Assembly (NCBI RefSeq): GCF_000518805.1
Contig: NZ_JAEH01000007.1
Span: 62,001 to 126,000 of the forward strand
DNA length: 64,000 bases
Origin: Shewanella waksmanii ATCC BAA-643
GTDB taxonomy: Bacteria > Pseudomonadota > Gammaproteobacteria > Enterobacterales > Shewanellaceae
Direction of reading: 5' to 3'
In this document: positions 39,204 to 49,230 of the stretch, piece after piece
Layout: every line of letters begins with the position of its first letter
Position numbering within the stretch: position 1 is the first letter of the stretch
Program-made: the position numbers and the translations under genes
Notes under the pieces: generated by a model
What the model saw: only the letters and a program-made list of their open reading frames with translations
Told to the model about the DNA's origin: nothing
The model's database searches: none

Positions 39204-40484
39204 ATGAAGCAATTACGACTAGAACCAATCAAACACGTTCAGGGCACCATTAATATCCCAGGCTCTAAAAGCATTTCAAATCGTGCACTACTACTGGCAA
39301 CACTCGCCAGTGGCACAACAACACTGACTAATTTATTAGACTCAGATGATATTCGCTACATGTTAGCCTCGCTCAAACAACTTGGGGTTAAATTTAGTCT
39401 GTCTGAGAATAATACTGTATGTGAGCTTGAAGGGTTAGGGCGACCACTCACCACGACAGAAGCGCAAACCTTGTTTTTGGGTAACGCTGGCACCGCTATG
39501 CGTCCGTTGTGTGCGGCATTAGCACTGGGAGCGGGAGAGTTTACGTTAACCGGTGAACCTCGTATGGAAGAGCGCCCCATTGGCGATTTAGTCGATGCAC
39601 TGAGAACCTTAGGCGCTGATATTACTTATTTAAAAAATGACGGTTTTCCGCCTTTAACCATTAATGCCACAGGGATTAATGGTGGTGATGTCGATATTGC
39701 CGGTGATCTATCCAGCCAATTTCTTACCGCTTTATTGATGGTCACACCGCTAGCTAAAGGCCAAGTTAATATCAATATTACTGGCGAGCTTGTCTCTAAA
39801 CCTTATATTGATATTACCCTAGCGTTAATGGAACGTTTCGGAGTCAAGGTCATTAATCAAGATTACAAACGCTTTGAAATACCGGCAAATCAACAGTATC
39901 AATCCCCAGGTTCCGTATTAGTAGAAGGTGATGCATCTTCAGCATCCTATTTCTTAGCAGCGGGCGCCATTCAAGGTGGCGAAGTTAAAGTCACCGGTGT
40001 TGGGCTTAAGAGTATTCAAGGCGATGTTAAATTTGCCGATGTGTTAGAAAAAATGGGCGCACAGATCACCTGGGGCGATGACTATATTATTGCCAAAAAA
40101 GGGGAGTTGAACGCTATCGATTTAGATATGAATCATATTCCAGATGCGGCCATGACCATTGCCACGGCGGCTATGTTTGCCAAAGGCACGACGACCATGC
40201 GCAATATCTATAACTGGCGTATTAAAGAAACCGATCGACTGGCAGCGATGGCAACGGAGCTTCGCAAAGTGGGCGCTACCGTCGATGAAGGACATGATTA
40301 CATCAGCATTACGCCACCGAGTGTGCCGCATACTGCGGCCATTGATACCTATAACGATCACCGGATGGCGATGTGTTTTTCAATGATGGCGTTCGCAGAT
40401 TGTGGCATAACCATTAACGATCCTGATTGCACCTCTAAGACTTTTCCAGACTATTTCACTCAATTTGCTAGCTTAGCAGAGTAA
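39204..40484 (+). CDS. aroA: 3-phosphoshikimate 1-carboxyvinyltransferase (EPSP synthase)
   Basis: This 426-aa enzyme joins phosphoenolpyruvate to shikimate 3-phosphate in aromatic amino-acid synthesis. Diagnostic segments are [47 protein letters not shown], and [17 protein letters not shown]. The class I pattern ([10 protein letters not shown]) indicates a glyphosate-sensitive type. The terminator at 40500-40528 separates it from cmk. Confidence 0.97.
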   Translation: MKQLRLEPIKHVQGTINIPGSKSISNRALLLATLASGTTTLTNLLDSDDIRYMLASLKQLGVKFSLSENNTVCELEGLGRPLTTTEAQTLFLGNAGTAMRPLCAALALGAGEFTLTGEPRMEERPIGDLVDALRTLGADITYLKNDGFPPLTINATGINGGDVDIAGDLSSQFLTALLMVTPLAKGQVNINITGELVSKPYIDITLALMERFGVKVINQDYKRFEIPANQQYQSPGSVLVEGDASSASYFLAAGAIQGGEVKVTGVGLKSIQGDVKFADVLEKMGAQITWGDDYIIAKKGELNAIDLDMNHIPDAAMTIATAAMFAKGTTTMRNIYNWRIKETDRLAAMATELRKVGATVDEGHDYISITPPSVPHTAAIDTYNDHRMAMCFSMMAFADCGITINDPDCTSKTFPDYFTQFASLAE

Positions 40485-40499
40485 AATCCTAGATGTATC

Positions 40500-40528
40500 A
40501 CTAGCGCCAGCCAATAGCTGGCGCTAGT
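40500..40528 (+). terminator. Hairpin after aroA
   Basis: ACTAGCGCCAGC and GCTGGCGCTAGT form a perfect 12-bp stem around CAATA, followed by TCCTGTTTGTTT. The T tract is interrupted, so termination may be partial. Confidence 0.8.
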
Positions 40529-40675
40529 TCCTGTTTGTTTCCTGAATCAATTTGTTTTCAAGAGTAAGTTTTTACCGCTTTATACTGTGAATTGGTATAT
40601 AATGCGCGCGCTTATTTTTTCGTAGACTTATTAACGAATCTTTTAGGGATGATGGATTTTATTTTGGAGAATCAT

Positions 40676-41365
40676 ATGTCACAACGGGCTCCTATTGTCA
40701 CAATCGACGGCCCTAGCGGTGCTGGGAAAGGTACCATTAGTCAGCTTTTGGCGGACCGTTTAGGATGGAAGCTTCTTGATAGTGGTGCAATTTATCGAGT
40801 ATTGGCGCTAGCCGCTTTACACCACAATGTCAGCGTTGAAAATGAAGAATCTTTAGCCTTACTGGCCGCGCACTTAGACGTGCAATTCATTACCAACAAA
40901 GATAATGGCATTAAAGTTGTCCTAGAGGGTGAAGATGTATCGAAAGCGATACGTAGCCAAGAGTGCTCTAATGCGGCGTCAAAAGTGGCCGCTTTTCCTC
41001 GAGTAAGAGAAGCGTTATTACGTCGCCAACGCGCGTTTAACGAAGCACCTGGCCTGATCGCAGATGGGCGAGATATGGGCACAGTGGTCTTCCCGAATAC
41101 ACCGGCCAAATTATATTTGACAGCTTCTGCTGAAGAAAGGGCGCAAAGACGCTATAATCAGTTGCAGGACAAGGGCTTCGATGTTAATATCGACCGTCTT
41201 TTGACCGAGATTAAAGAGCGAGATGACCGCGATATGAATCGCCCGGTTGCACCTTTAGTCCCAGCAGAGGATGCATTAGTTATTGATACCACGGGTGTGA
41301 GTATCGATGATGTATTGCACCAATGCTTGAGTCACATTGAAGATAAATTATCAAACCTTGCATAA
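40676..41365 (+). CDS. cmk: Cytidylate kinase
   Basis: This 229-aa nucleotide kinase phosphorylates CMP and dCMP. The P-loop is in [18 protein letters not shown], followed by [12 protein letters not shown] and [22 protein letters not shown] start it at ATG 40676 (MSQRAPIV), which has TTGGAGA just upstream; the frame is open to 40592 but the extension overlaps a TATAAT at 40598-40603. rpsA follows after 102 bp, the conserved cmk-rpsA-ihfB order. Confidence 0.96.
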   Translation: MSQRAPIVTIDGPSGAGKGTISQLLADRLGWKLLDSGAIYRVLALAALHHNVSVENEESLALLAAHLDVQFITNKDNGIKVVLEGEDVSKAIRSQECSNAASKVAAFPRVREALLRRQRAFNEAPGLIADGRDMGTVVFPNTPAKLYLTASAEERAQRRYNQLQDKGFDVNIDRLLTEIKERDDRDMNRPVAPLVPAEDALVIDTTGVSIDDVLHQCLSHIEDKLSNLA

Positions 41366-41467
41366 ATGTGTGAGGTTTTTTGCCATTCGCAACAAGGATG
41401 ATGCGGATAACTATACTGACTCCACGTCTAGGATAGACCGTGGTTTATTACTTAAAGTAAATTAAAC

Positions 41468-43135
41468 ATGACTGAATCTTTTGCTGATCTATTTGAACAA
41501 TCCCTTCAACAACTTGAGTTCCGTCCAGGTTCTATCGTTCGCGGCGTAGTAGTACGCATCGAAAACGGTACTGTACTTGTTGACGCTGGCCTTAAGTCTG
41601 AAAGCCCAATCCCAGCTGAACAGTTCAAAAACGCTCAAGGCGTACTTGAAATCGCTGTTGGCGACGAAGTTGACGTTGCGCTTGACTCTGTTGAAGATGG
41701 TTTCGGTGAGACTCAACTTTCTCGTGAGAAAGCTAAGCGTCACGAAGCTTGGATCGTTCTAGAAAAAGCTTACGAAGATGCTGAGACTGTAATCGGTATC
41801 ATCAATGGTAAGGTTAAAGGCGGTTTCACCGTTGAATTAAACGGCATCCGTGCATTCCTACCAGGTTCTCTAGTTGACGTTCGCCCAGTTCGCGATACTG
41901 CTCACCTAGAAAACAAAGAACTAGAATTCAAGGTTATCAAGCTAGACCAGAAGCGTAACAACGTTGTTGTTTCTCGTCGTGCTGTTATCGAATCTGAAAG
42001 CAGTGCAGAGCGTGATGCTCTTCTTGAAAACCTACAAGAAGGTCAATCAGTTAAAGGTATCGTTAAGAACCTTACTGACTACGGTGCATTCGTAGACCTA
42101 GGTGGCGTTGACGGTCTTCTACATATCACTGATATGGCTTGGAAGCGCGTTAAGCACCCATCAGAAATCGTTAATGTTGGTGACGAAATCAACGTTAAAG
42201 TACTTAAGTATGACCGTGAGCGCACTCGTGTATCACTAGGTCTTAAGCAACTTGGCGAAGATCCATGGTTAGAAATCAGCAAGCGCTACCCAGAAAACAC
42301 TAAGTTAACTGGTCGCGTAACTAACCTAACTGACTACGGTTGTTTCGTTGAAATCGAAGAAGGCGTTGAAGGTCTTGTTCACGTTTCTGAAATGGATTGG
42401 ACTAACAAGAACATCCACCCATCTAAGGTTGTTAACCTAGGTGACGAAGTAGAAGTTCTTGTACTAGATATCGACGAAGAACGTCGTCGTATCTCTCTAG
42501 GTCTTAAGCAATGTAAAGTTAACCCATGGGATGACTTCGCAGAGCGCTTCCAAAAAGGCGACAAGGTTTCTGGTAAGATCAAGTCAATCACTGACTTCGG
42601 TATCTTCATCGGTCTTGACGGCGGCATCGACGGTCTAGTTCACCTTTCAGACATTTCTTGGAACGGTACTGGCGAAGAAGCTGTTGCTGAATACAAGAAA
42701 GGCGACGAAATCTCTGCAGTAGTACTTTCAGTAGACCCTGAGCGTGAGCGTATCAGCCTAGGTGTTAAGCAAACTGAAGACGATCCTTTCAATGCATACC
42801 TTGCAGATAAGAAGAAAGGTGCTATCGTAAACGGTACTGTTACTGCAGTTGATGCTAAAGGTGTAACTATTGAGCTAGCAGAAACCGTAGAAGGTTATCT
42901 ACGTGTTGCTGATATCTCACGTGAGCGCATCGAAGACGCTTCTACTGTATACTCAGTAGGTGACGCTGTTGAATCTAAGTTCATGGGCGTTGATCGCAAG
43001 AACCGTACTATCAGCCTATCTATCCGTGCGAAAGATGAAGCTGATGAGAAGGAAGCGATGGCTAACTTGAACAAGCAAGATGACGTTGCAATGAGCAATG
43101 CCATGGCTGAAGCGTTCAAAGCAGCTCGTAAGTAA
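41468..43135 (+). CDS. rpsA: 30S ribosomal protein S1
   Basis: This 555-aa RNA-binding protein brings mRNA to the 30S subunit. It consists of six S1 domains, visible as repeated patterns such as [20 protein letters not shown] and LGLKQ. Codon use is strongly biased to a small set (GGT, CTA, GAA, AAC), as expected for a very highly expressed gene and unlike its neighbours. It lies between cmk and ihfB. A short GC-rich hairpin follows (43151-43166). Confidence 0.98.
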   Translation: MTESFADLFEQSLQQLEFRPGSIVRGVVVRIENGTVLVDAGLKSESPIPAEQFKNAQGVLEIAVGDEVDVALDSVEDGFGETQLSREKAKRHEAWIVLEKAYEDAETVIGIINGKVKGGFTVELNGIRAFLPGSLVDVRPVRDTAHLENKELEFKVIKLDQKRNNVVVSRRAVIESESSAERDALLENLQEGQSVKGIVKNLTDYGAFVDLGGVDGLLHITDMAWKRVKHPSEIVNVGDEINVKVLKYDRERTRVSLGLKQLGEDPWLEISKRYPENTKLTGRVTNLTDYGCFVEIEEGVEGLVHVSEMDWTNKNIHPSKVVNLGDEVEVLVLDIDEERRRISLGLKQCKVNPWDDFAERFQKGDKVSGKIKSITDFGIFIGLDGGIDGLVHLSDISWNGTGEEAVAEYKKGDEISAVVLSVDPERERISLGVKQTEDDPFNAYLADKKKGAIVNGTVTAVDAKGVTIELAETVEGYLRVADISRERIEDASTVYSVGDAVESKFMGVDRKNRTISLSIRAKDEADEKEAMANLNKQDDVAMSNAMAEAFKAARK

Positions 43136-43150
43136 ATCGCCTGAAGTTCG

Positions 43151-43166
43151 GGGGTGCTTGCACCCC
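43151..43166 (+). terminator. Compact hairpin between rpsA and ihfB (attenuator candidate)
   Basis: GGGGTGC and GCACCCC form a perfect 7-bp stem with a TT spacer, 15 bp after rpsA. The following sequence is not a T tract, so it may reduce rather than stop read-through into ihfB. Confidence 0.6.
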
Positions 43167-43207
43167 TGTTAGGTGACTGTGTTTGGCTTGATAATAGAGG
43201 GTATAGG

Positions 43208-43495
43208 ATGACAAAATCCGAACTGATCGAAAAACTTGCCACTAGGCAGTCGCAGCTGTCGGCAAAAGAAGTAGAAAGTGCAATTAAAGAGATGTTGGAG
43301 CAAATGGCTCAAACATTAGAAGGCGGTGATCGCATTGAGATCCGTGGCTTTGGTAGCTTTTCTCTTCATTATCGTGCACCGCGTACTGGTCGTAATCCTA
43401 AAACTGGCACTTCAGTTGAATTGGATGGCAAGTATGTACCGCACTTTAAGCCTGGCAAGGAACTGCGCGAACGCGTTGATCTCGTCAACTCGTAA
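43208..43495 (+). CDS. ihfB: Integration host factor subunit beta
   Basis: This 95-aa HU-family protein pairs with IhfA to bend DNA sharply at specific sites. The sequence [26 protein letters not shown] and the DNA-intercalating arm [10 protein letters not shown] are typical. The ATG at 43208 is preceded by TATAGG; an in-frame extension to 43154 runs through the rpsA-ihfB hairpin and is rejected. Confidence 0.97.
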   Translation: MTKSELIEKLATRQSQLSAKEVESAIKEMLEQMAQTLEGGDRIEIRGFGSFSLHYRAPRTGRNPKTGTSVELDGKYVPHFKPGKELRERVDLVNS

Positions 43496-43508
43496 ATGAG
43501 TTTGTTTT

Positions 43509-43534
43509 AAAAGCCTCCAACTGGAGGCTTTTTT
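43509..43534 (+). terminator. Terminator after ihfB
   Basis: AAAAGCCTCC (43509-43518) and GGAGGCTTTT (43523-43532) form a perfect 10-bp stem around AACT, followed by TT. Confidence 0.92.
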
Positions 43535-43617
43535 GTGCCTATCTTTTAGGTAACGCTGGCTAGTTAGGTGAAATTCTTAGATAATTGGCGTCTATGACCG
43601 AGTAAATGGAGAACAAG

Positions 43618-43920
43618 GTGAAGTCTTTTATTGTAACCATATTAGTCGCGCTGTTTTTTGTATTAGCACTGATATTCGGTGCGCGTAATGAACAAGTGGT
43701 AACCATCAGTTACTTTGTCGCTCAAGGCGAGTATCGTCTTCCTGTCGTGTTAGCCGTGGTTTTTCTCGCTGGATTTTTAGTAAGCTGGCTATTTGCTATC
43801 TACCATATTACTCGTATGCGCCTCACGGTTAGGGCGTTAAAAAAAGAAAATCAATTACTTCAAGGTAAACAACCGCCTGTCGAAACCGCGGTTTCGGTTG
43901 CCAAGGACGCTAACGCTTAA
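43618..43920 (+). CDS. lapA: Lipopolysaccharide assembly protein A
   Basis: This 100-aa inner-membrane protein has two hydrophobic segments (IVTILVALFFVLALIFGA and VLAVVFLAGFLVSWLFAIY) joined by ARNEQVVTISYFVAQGEYRLP, as in LapA/YciS. With LapB it takes part in control of lipopolysaccharide synthesis. I prefer the GTG at 43618, preceded by TGGAGA, giving MKSFIVTI as in E. coli; an ATG at 43606 adds four residues. The stop overlaps the lapB start (TAATG). Confidence 0.9.
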   Translation: MKSFIVTILVALFFVLALIFGARNEQVVTISYFVAQGEYRLPVVLAVVFLAGFLVSWLFAIYHITRMRLTVRALKKENQLLQGKQPPVETAVSVAKDANA

Positions 43921-45080
43921 TGTTAGAGATTTTATTTTTGCTTTTGCCCATCGCAGCTGGCTACGGTTGGTATATGGGGCGGCGTAGCGTTCGCCATAAG
44001 CAAAAAACTCAGCGCAAGCAGATGAGCCGTGATTATTTTACTGGCCTTAACTTTCTGCTTTCTAATGAATCTGACAAAGCAGTTGATCTATTTATTTCGA
44101 TGTTAGATGTCGATGACGATACCATCGATACCCATCTCTCTTTAGGCTCACTATTTCGTAAACGCGGAGAAGTCGACCGCTCGATCCGCATTCATCAAAA
44201 CCTCATTGCCCGCCCAAGTTTAACTACAGAGCAACGCGACATTGCGATGATGGAGTTAGGTAAAGACTATCTTGCAGCGGGTTTTTATGACCGCGCCGAA
44301 GAAATATTTATCAATCTAGTTGAGCAAGACGATCACAGCGAGGAAGCAGAAGATCAGCTTATCGCTATCTATCAAGTCACAAAAGAGTGGCAAAAAGCAC
44401 TTGGCATTATTAAAAAGCTTAAGCGTAAGCGCCAGCAGACGCTAAAACACCTTAGTGCGCATCTTTGCTGTGAATTAGCAGCAGAACAATCCGATAAGTC
44501 GGAATCTTTAGCACTGTTTCAACGGGCGTTAAAGTTCGATAATCAATGTTGCCGGGCATTAATTGCTGCTGCCCAGTGTTATTTAGATGCCAAAGAGTAT
44601 GCCAAAGCAAATGAATGTTTGCAGCGGATTATTGATGCAGATATCGCGTTTTTCCCTGAAGCGCTCAATATTGCCAAACAAACCTTTAAGGCGTTGGGAG
44701 ATAACCAAGGCTATGAAGACTTGCTGCGTCAAGCGCTATCCCAAGGGGGCGGGGCAAGTGTGGCTATTACTCTGGCGCAACACATGATTGAGCTAGGTGA
44801 AATAAAAGAAGCCGAACAATTGGTGTTAGATGGATTATACCGTCACCCAACCATGAAAAGTTTCCAGCATTTGATGAAAATGCATCTGCAACAAGCGGAA
44901 GATGGTCAAGCAAAAGAGAGTTTGACCATGTTAGAAAAGCTTGTTGAACAACAGATTAAGTTCCGCCCAGGTTACCGCTGTATAGAGTGTGGCTTCCCAT
45001 CCCATCGACTCTATTGGCACTGTCCGTCTTGTAAAAATTGGGGCAGTATTAAGCGCCTGCGCGGCTTAGATGGTGAGTAA
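43920..45080 (+). CDS. lapB: Lipopolysaccharide assembly protein B
   Basis: This 386-aa protein has an N-terminal membrane anchor ([19 protein letters not shown]), nine or so tetratricopeptide repeats, and a C-terminal rubredoxin-like zinc domain ([18 protein letters not shown]). In E. coli it directs FtsH to degrade LpxC and so limits lipopolysaccharide synthesis. It overlaps lapA by one base, and pyrF follows 31 bp after its stop. Confidence 0.95.
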   Translation: MLEILFLLLPIAAGYGWYMGRRSVRHKQKTQRKQMSRDYFTGLNFLLSNESDKAVDLFISMLDVDDDTIDTHLSLGSLFRKRGEVDRSIRIHQNLIARPSLTTEQRDIAMMELGKDYLAAGFYDRAEEIFINLVEQDDHSEEAEDQLIAIYQVTKEWQKALGIIKKLKRKRQQTLKHLSAHLCCELAAEQSDKSESLALFQRALKFDNQCCRALIAAAQCYLDAKEYAKANECLQRIIDADIAFFPEALNIAKQTFKALGDNQGYEDLLRQALSQGGGASVAITLAQHMIELGEIKEAEQLVLDGLYRHPTMKSFQHLMKMHLQQAEDGQAKESLTMLEKLVEQQIKFRPGYRCIECGFPSHRLYWHCPSCKNWGSIKRLRGLDGE

Positions 45081-45111
45081 CGATAACAACGCAAAGCAAT
45101 TGGAGAACATA

Positions 45112-45807
45112 ATGAGTAATAAACCTATCATTGTCGCTTTAGATTATGACAACAAAGATACCGCTTTGCAGCTTATCGACCAGCTTGACCCAAGTATGTG
45201 TCGATTGAAAATCGGCAAAGAGATGTTTACTTTATTTGGTCCGCAATTAGTCAAAGATATTCACAGTCGAGATTTTGATCTGTTTCTTGATCTAAAGTTT
45301 CATGATATCCCTAACACCGTCGCTAAAGCGGTAAGCGCAGCGGCCGAACTTGGCGTATGGATGACCAACGTCCATGCAAGCGGCGGCTTGGCAATGATGG
45401 AAGCGGCCAGTAAAGCGCTACAAAGCTATGGCGATGATGCGCCGATGCTCATTGCCGTGACTGTGCTGACATCTATGAGCGATCAAGACTTAGCGCTGCT
45501 CGGTATTGATGTTAGTGCTGCCGACCACGTTAAGCGATTAGCTGGGTTAACTCAGCAGGCTGGTTTGGATGGCATCGTCTGCTCAGCGCAAGAGGCTCAA
45601 ATGCTTAAGCAGCAATTTGGACAAGATTTTAAATTAGTCACGCCAGGCATTCGACCAGTAGGGGCAGAACAAGGTGACCAACACCGCGTGATGACCCCAG
45701 CCAAAGCGCTAAGCGCAGGATCAGATTACTTAGTAATTGGCCGACCAATAACCAAAGCAGACAAACCTTTAGAAGCGCTAACCGCTATCTACCAATCGAT
45801 AAAATAA
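45112..45807 (+). CDS. pyrF: Orotidine 5'-phosphate decarboxylase
   Basis: This 231-aa TIM-barrel enzyme makes UMP from OMP. The catalytic segment [14 protein letters not shown] with its Lys and Asp residues, IIVALDYDN at the start and TPGIRPVG near the end are diagnostic. The ATG at 45112 has TTGGAGA upstream; the in-frame start at 45070 overlaps lapB and is rejected. lapA-lapB-pyrF is also the E. coli order. Confidence 0.96.
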   Translation: MSNKPIIVALDYDNKDTALQLIDQLDPSMCRLKIGKEMFTLFGPQLVKDIHSRDFDLFLDLKFHDIPNTVAKAVSAAAELGVWMTNVHASGGLAMMEAASKALQSYGDDAPMLIAVTVLTSMSDQDLALLGIDVSAADHVKRLAGLTQQAGLDGIVCSAQEAQMLKQQFGQDFKLVTPGIRPVGAEQGDQHRVMTPAKALSAGSDYLVIGRPITKADKPLEALTAIYQSIK

Positions 45808-45808
45808 G

Positions 45809-45824
45809 TTGACTAATCAGTCAA
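45809..45824. promoter_or_regulatory. Inverted repeat upstream of the SDR gene
   Basis: TTGACT and AGTCAA (45809-45814, 45819-45824) are perfect 6-bp arms around AATC, just after pyrF and 45 bp before the SDR start. The length and symmetry suit a TetR-type operator, but no known motif is matched with confidence. Confidence 0.4.
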
Positions 45825-45868
45825 ACCTTTTAGGTTGGACGCTTAACTGAAATACGGTCGGAGTAACT

Positions 45869-46672
45869 ATGTTTGATTACCAAGGCAAGAACGTTGTTGT
45901 AATTGGTGGTACAAGCGGCATCAATTTACAAATAGCTAAGTCCTTTGCAGCACAAGGTGCCAATGTGGCGGTAGCAAGTCGTAGCCAAGATAAAGTCGAT
46001 GCAGCAGTCAGCGCGCTTAACAGTGTTAACCAAAGTGGTGTTCACTTAGGAGTGAGTTTCGATGTTCGCGACGTTAATGCGGTAGCCCAAGGTTTTACTA
46101 CGATTGTTGAACAGTTTAAAAATATCGATGTATTAGTTAGCGGTGCAGCAGGTAACTTTCCTGCAACTGCGGCGAAGCTCTCTGAAAATGGTTTTAAATC
46201 CGTTGTTGATATCGACTTACTGGGCAGTTTCCATGTGATGAAGCAAGCTCATCAATATCTTACTCGGCCCGGGGTCATTATTCAGATTAGTGCACCGCAA
46301 GCGTATATTGCCATGCCAATGCAAAGTCATGTCAGTGCAGCAAAAGCCGGCGTGGATATGCTGACTAAGAGCTTAGCACTGGAGTGGGGCGCTGAAGGAA
46401 TTAGAGTTAATTCCATTGTCCCAGGCCCAATTGCCGATACAGAAGGATTTAATCGCCTAGCACCGAGTGAAGCTTTGCAACAGCGGGTCGCACAGAGTGT
46501 ACCTTTGCAACGCAATGGCGCTTGCCAAGATATCGCCAACGTAGCGTTATTTTTGGCATCGCCAATGGCTAGTTATGTCACTGGCACGGTTATTCCAGTG
46601 GATGGTGGTTGGTCATTGGGCGGTGCCAGTATGGCAATGGCTGAGCTAGGCAGGTTGGCACAGCAACAGTAA
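45869..46672 (+). CDS. SDR-family oxidoreductase, 2,4-dienoyl-CoA reductase (DECR)-like
   Basis: This 267-aa short-chain dehydrogenase has the NADP-binding GGTSGINLQIAKSFA and the segment SGAAGNFPATAAKLSENGFK, which closely resembles NAAGNF of eukaryotic-type 2,4-dienoyl-CoA reductases. RVNSIVPGPIADTEG also matches that group. The classic YxxxK is absent: the lysine is in SAAKAG, and a tyrosine (QAYIAMP) lies 13 residues earlier, as broadly seen in DECR enzymes. It would act in oxidation of unsaturated fatty acids. It precedes a DUF2058 gene and an acyl-CoA dehydrogenase. Confidence 0.85.
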   Translation: MFDYQGKNVVVIGGTSGINLQIAKSFAAQGANVAVASRSQDKVDAAVSALNSVNQSGVHLGVSFDVRDVNAVAQGFTTIVEQFKNIDVLVSGAAGNFPATAAKLSENGFKSVVDIDLLGSFHVMKQAHQYLTRPGVIIQISAPQAYIAMPMQSHVSAAKAGVDMLTKSLALEWGAEGIRVNSIVPGPIADTEGFNRLAPSEALQQRVAQSVPLQRNGACQDIANVALFLASPMASYVTGTVIPVDGGWSLGGASMAMAELGRLAQQQ

Positions 46673-46707
46673 CCGGTTTTAAAAAGTAAATAATAGCGAG
46701 ATGTAAA

Positions 46708-47250
46708 ATGGCTAACCCATTTCAAGAACAACTGCTCAAAGCAGGCCTTGTCAGTAAGCAAAAAGTGCAAAAGGCTAAAACGCAAAAGCGTAGAGACAGA
46801 AAAGCAAAAGTTGATGACGGCAGTGACGCATTAAAAGCTGAGATCGCAGAGAAGAAACGTCTGCAAGCAGAAAAAGATAAAGCGCTTAATACCGAACGTT
46901 TTAATCAAGCTAACGAAAAAGGGTTAGTGCGTGGTTTAGTCACTGAGTTTACTCGCTTAGCAATTAAGCCACCGCAGTCTGCGGAGATAAAGTTTAACTA
47001 CACGTTAAATAATAAAATTTTTGCGGTTTATGTTGATGATAAATTGCAGAACCAGTTGCTTAACGGCCAGTTAGGTATTGTTCGTCATGATGATACTAGT
47101 TACCTAGTGCCGCATAAGTTAGCAGAAAGGGTTAACTTGTTAGTACCAGATTGGTGTGGCTATCTTTGGCAGGCAACCGACAATACGACTCAGGTGGAAG
47201 AGGACGACCCTTATGCAGATTATGTTATCCCAGATGACTTAATGTGGTAA
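46708..47250 (+). CDS. DUF2058 (YaiL-like) protein
   Basis: This 180-aa protein has a very basic and charged N-terminal helix (KQKVQKAKTQKRRDRKAK, then EKKRLQAEKDKA) and a C-terminal folded half (INKIF-type AVYVDDKLQNQL, YLVPHKLAERV). This matches DUF2058/YaiL; the basic helix suggests RNA or ribosome binding, which is inference. It starts 36 bp after the SDR gene and ends at a terminator. Confidence 0.88.
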   Translation: MANPFQEQLLKAGLVSKQKVQKAKTQKRRDRKAKVDDGSDALKAEIAEKKRLQAEKDKALNTERFNQANEKGLVRGLVTEFTRLAIKPPQSAEIKFNYTLNNKIFAVYVDDKLQNQLLNGQLGIVRHDDTSYLVPHKLAERVNLLVPDWCGYLWQATDNTTQVEEDDPYADYVIPDDLMW

Positions 47251-47265
47251 TGGTTACCGCCATAT

Positions 47266-47289
47266 AGCCCTAAGCGCAAGCTTGGGGCT
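47266..47289 (+). terminator. Terminator after the DUF2058 gene
   Basis: AGCCCTAAGC (47266-47275) pairs with GCTTGGGGCT (47280-47289), with one G-T pair and a GCAA loop, followed by a run of T residues. Confidence 0.9.
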
Positions 47290-47377
47290 TTTTTTTGCTT
47301 AGGCTTTACCGATTAGCATCACAGATTAACGGTGGATAGGTTAAAAAAAGGTTTGCTTTAACCTTAGAGTACGTTAA

Positions 47378-47397
47378 ATTAAAACAACTGTTTTAAT
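47378..47397. promoter_or_regulatory. Inverted repeat upstream of acyl-CoA dehydrogenase, PsrA-like
   Basis: ATTAAAACA-AC-TGTTTTAAT is a perfect 9-bp inverted repeat with a two-base centre, 20 bp before the acyl-CoA dehydrogenase ATG. Its AAAC-N4-GTTT core resembles the operator of PsrA, a TetR-family regulator of fatty-acid degradation; the flanking bases differ from the Pseudomonas consensus. The symmetry is seen; the regulator is inference. Confidence 0.5.
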
Positions 47398-47417
47398 CCC
47401 ATGTTTGAGAGAGTCGA

Positions 47418-49175
47418 ATGAACCCATACCAAGCTCCACTGACTGAAATGCGCTTTTTATTAGAAAAGGTGTTTGACGCACCAGCCACTTGGGCGCAAAC
47501 GCCAGCTTTAGCTGAAGCCGTCGACCTTGATACTGCAAGTGCTATTTTGGAAGAAGCTGACAAAATCAGCCGAGAGCTAATTCATCCTATAAATAGAGAA
47601 GGGGATGAGCAAGGTGTGCGCTTTGAAGATGCTAAGGTGATCACACCCGATGGCTATAAACAAGCCTATGACCAGTATGCTGAAGGGGGTTGGGTTGGTC
47701 TATGTGGCGATCCTGAGTATGGCGGTATGGGTATGCCTAAAATGCTTGGCGTACTTGTAGATGAAATGGCTTATAGTGCATGTAACGCCTTTACCTTGTA
47801 TGGCTCACTCACCGCTGGTGCTGCACTGGCGATCAATGCCCACGCGACAGCAGAGTTAAAAGAAAAATACTTGCCCAATTTGTACAGTGGCCAATGGGCC
47901 GGTGCTATGGATATGACAGAGCCTCAAGCGGGTTCCGATTTACGTAATATCCGCACTAAAGCCACGCCTAACGACAATGGTAGTTACCATATCACAGGTA
48001 GCAAGATATTTATTACTGGTGGCGATCATGATTTAACCGAAAACGTTATCCATCTGGTGTTAGCAAAACTGCCGGATACCAACGGTATTAGCCTGTTCTT
48101 AGTGCCTAAATATAAAGTCGATGACAATGGTAGTATCGGCGCAGCCAATGGCGTGACTGTGGGCTCAATTGAGCACAAAATGGGCCTCAAAGGTTCTGCA
48201 ACCTGTGTGATGAACTTTGACGCAGCCGAAGGCTATTTGGTCGGTAAGCCTAACCGCGGCTTAGTGTGTATGTTCACTATGATGAATTACGAACGCTTAG
48301 CAATTGGCATTCAAGGTTTAGGCACCTCGCAAGCAGCGTATCAAATGGCTGCCGATTATGCCAAAGAGCGGGTACAAGGTATTGCAGCCGGCGGCTCTCC
48401 CACTGGCGCAACGAGCGATCCGATTATCGTCCATGGTGATGTTCGCCGTATGCTATTAACCATTCGCGCGCTAACTGATGCTGGGCGAGCTTTGTCAGTG
48501 TTTACCGGTAAACAACTGGACTTAGCTAAGCATGGAGAAGGTGAGGTAAAAGCCAAAGCTGCTCGCTACGTAGGCCTACTGACCCCGGTGGCAAAAGCCT
48601 TTTTGAGTGACCGAGGATTAGATGCGGCAATCATGGCGCAGCAAGTGTTTGGTGGCCATGGCTATATTCGTGAAACAGGTATTGAGCAATTGGTCCGTGA
48701 TACACGTATTGCGCAAATTTACGAAGGCACCAATGGCATTCAAGCGATTGACTTTTTGGGCCGTAAAACCACTGGCGATAACCTAGTAGCTTTGACTGAA
48801 TTTAGTGAAGAGTGTCTATCGACATTGGCGCAATTACAATCAGTTAGCGATAAAGACAAATTGGCACTCAGTCAGCGTTTTGATGCCTTACTTTCAACAG
48901 CTAAATATATCAACGCCAACAAATTAAGCGCTCCGGCACTGATCAATGCCTGTGCTGTGGATTTCCTCGATGCATTTGGCTACCTCATCTATGGCTATTA
49001 CAGTGTGTTATTAGCCGACAGAGCCGTAGGCCACGAAGACCAACAATTTGCCGATATCAAGTTGGCGGTCGCCAAGTTCTATATGGATAAATTACTGCCT
49101 AAAGTAGACTATCATCTTGCTCAAGTGGATGCTGGTGATAGGGCGATTATGCAGGTCGACCAAGATTTATTCTGA
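47418..49175 (+). CDS. Acyl-CoA dehydrogenase, long form
   Basis: This 585-aa FAD enzyme carries out the first dehydrogenation of fatty-acid beta-oxidation. It has the extra N-terminal domain of the long type (NPYQAPLTEMRFLLEKVFDA), then the FAD-binding part (MDMTEPQAGSDLRNIRTKA; GSKIFITGGDHDL), and the C-terminal helices with QVFGGHGYIRETG and YEGTNGIQAIDFLGR, where a glutamate is the usual base. Chain-length preference cannot be read. It is a single-gene unit behind a PsrA-like inverted repeat. Confidence 0.93.
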   Translation: MNPYQAPLTEMRFLLEKVFDAPATWAQTPALAEAVDLDTASAILEEADKISRELIHPINREGDEQGVRFEDAKVITPDGYKQAYDQYAEGGWVGLCGDPEYGGMGMPKMLGVLVDEMAYSACNAFTLYGSLTAGAALAINAHATAELKEKYLPNLYSGQWAGAMDMTEPQAGSDLRNIRTKATPNDNGSYHITGSKIFITGGDHDLTENVIHLVLAKLPDTNGISLFLVPKYKVDDNGSIGAANGVTVGSIEHKMGLKGSATCVMNFDAAEGYLVGKPNRGLVCMFTMMNYERLAIGIQGLGTSQAAYQMAADYAKERVQGIAAGGSPTGATSDPIIVHGDVRRMLLTIRALTDAGRALSVFTGKQLDLAKHGEGEVKAKAARYVGLLTPVAKAFLSDRGLDAAIMAQQVFGGHGYIRETGIEQLVRDTRIAQIYEGTNGIQAIDFLGRKTTGDNLVALTEFSEECLSTLAQLQSVSDKDKLALSQRFDALLSTAKYINANKLSAPALINACAVDFLDAFGYLIYGYYSVLLADRAVGHEDQQFADIKLAVAKFYMDKLLPKVDYHLAQVDAGDRAIMQVDQDLF

Positions 49176-49193
49176 TAGGCATTGGTTTTAATG

Positions 49194-49224
49194 AAAAGCC
49201 ACAGCATAAAGTGCTGTGGCTTTT
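49194..49224 (+). terminator. Bidirectional terminator between acyl-CoA dehydrogenase and dacB
   Basis: AAAAGCCACAGCA (49194-49206) and TGCTGTGGCTTTT (49212-49224) form a perfect 13-bp stem around TAAAG. It serves the convergent genes on both sides. Confidence 0.93.
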
Positions 49225-49230
49225 TTTGTC

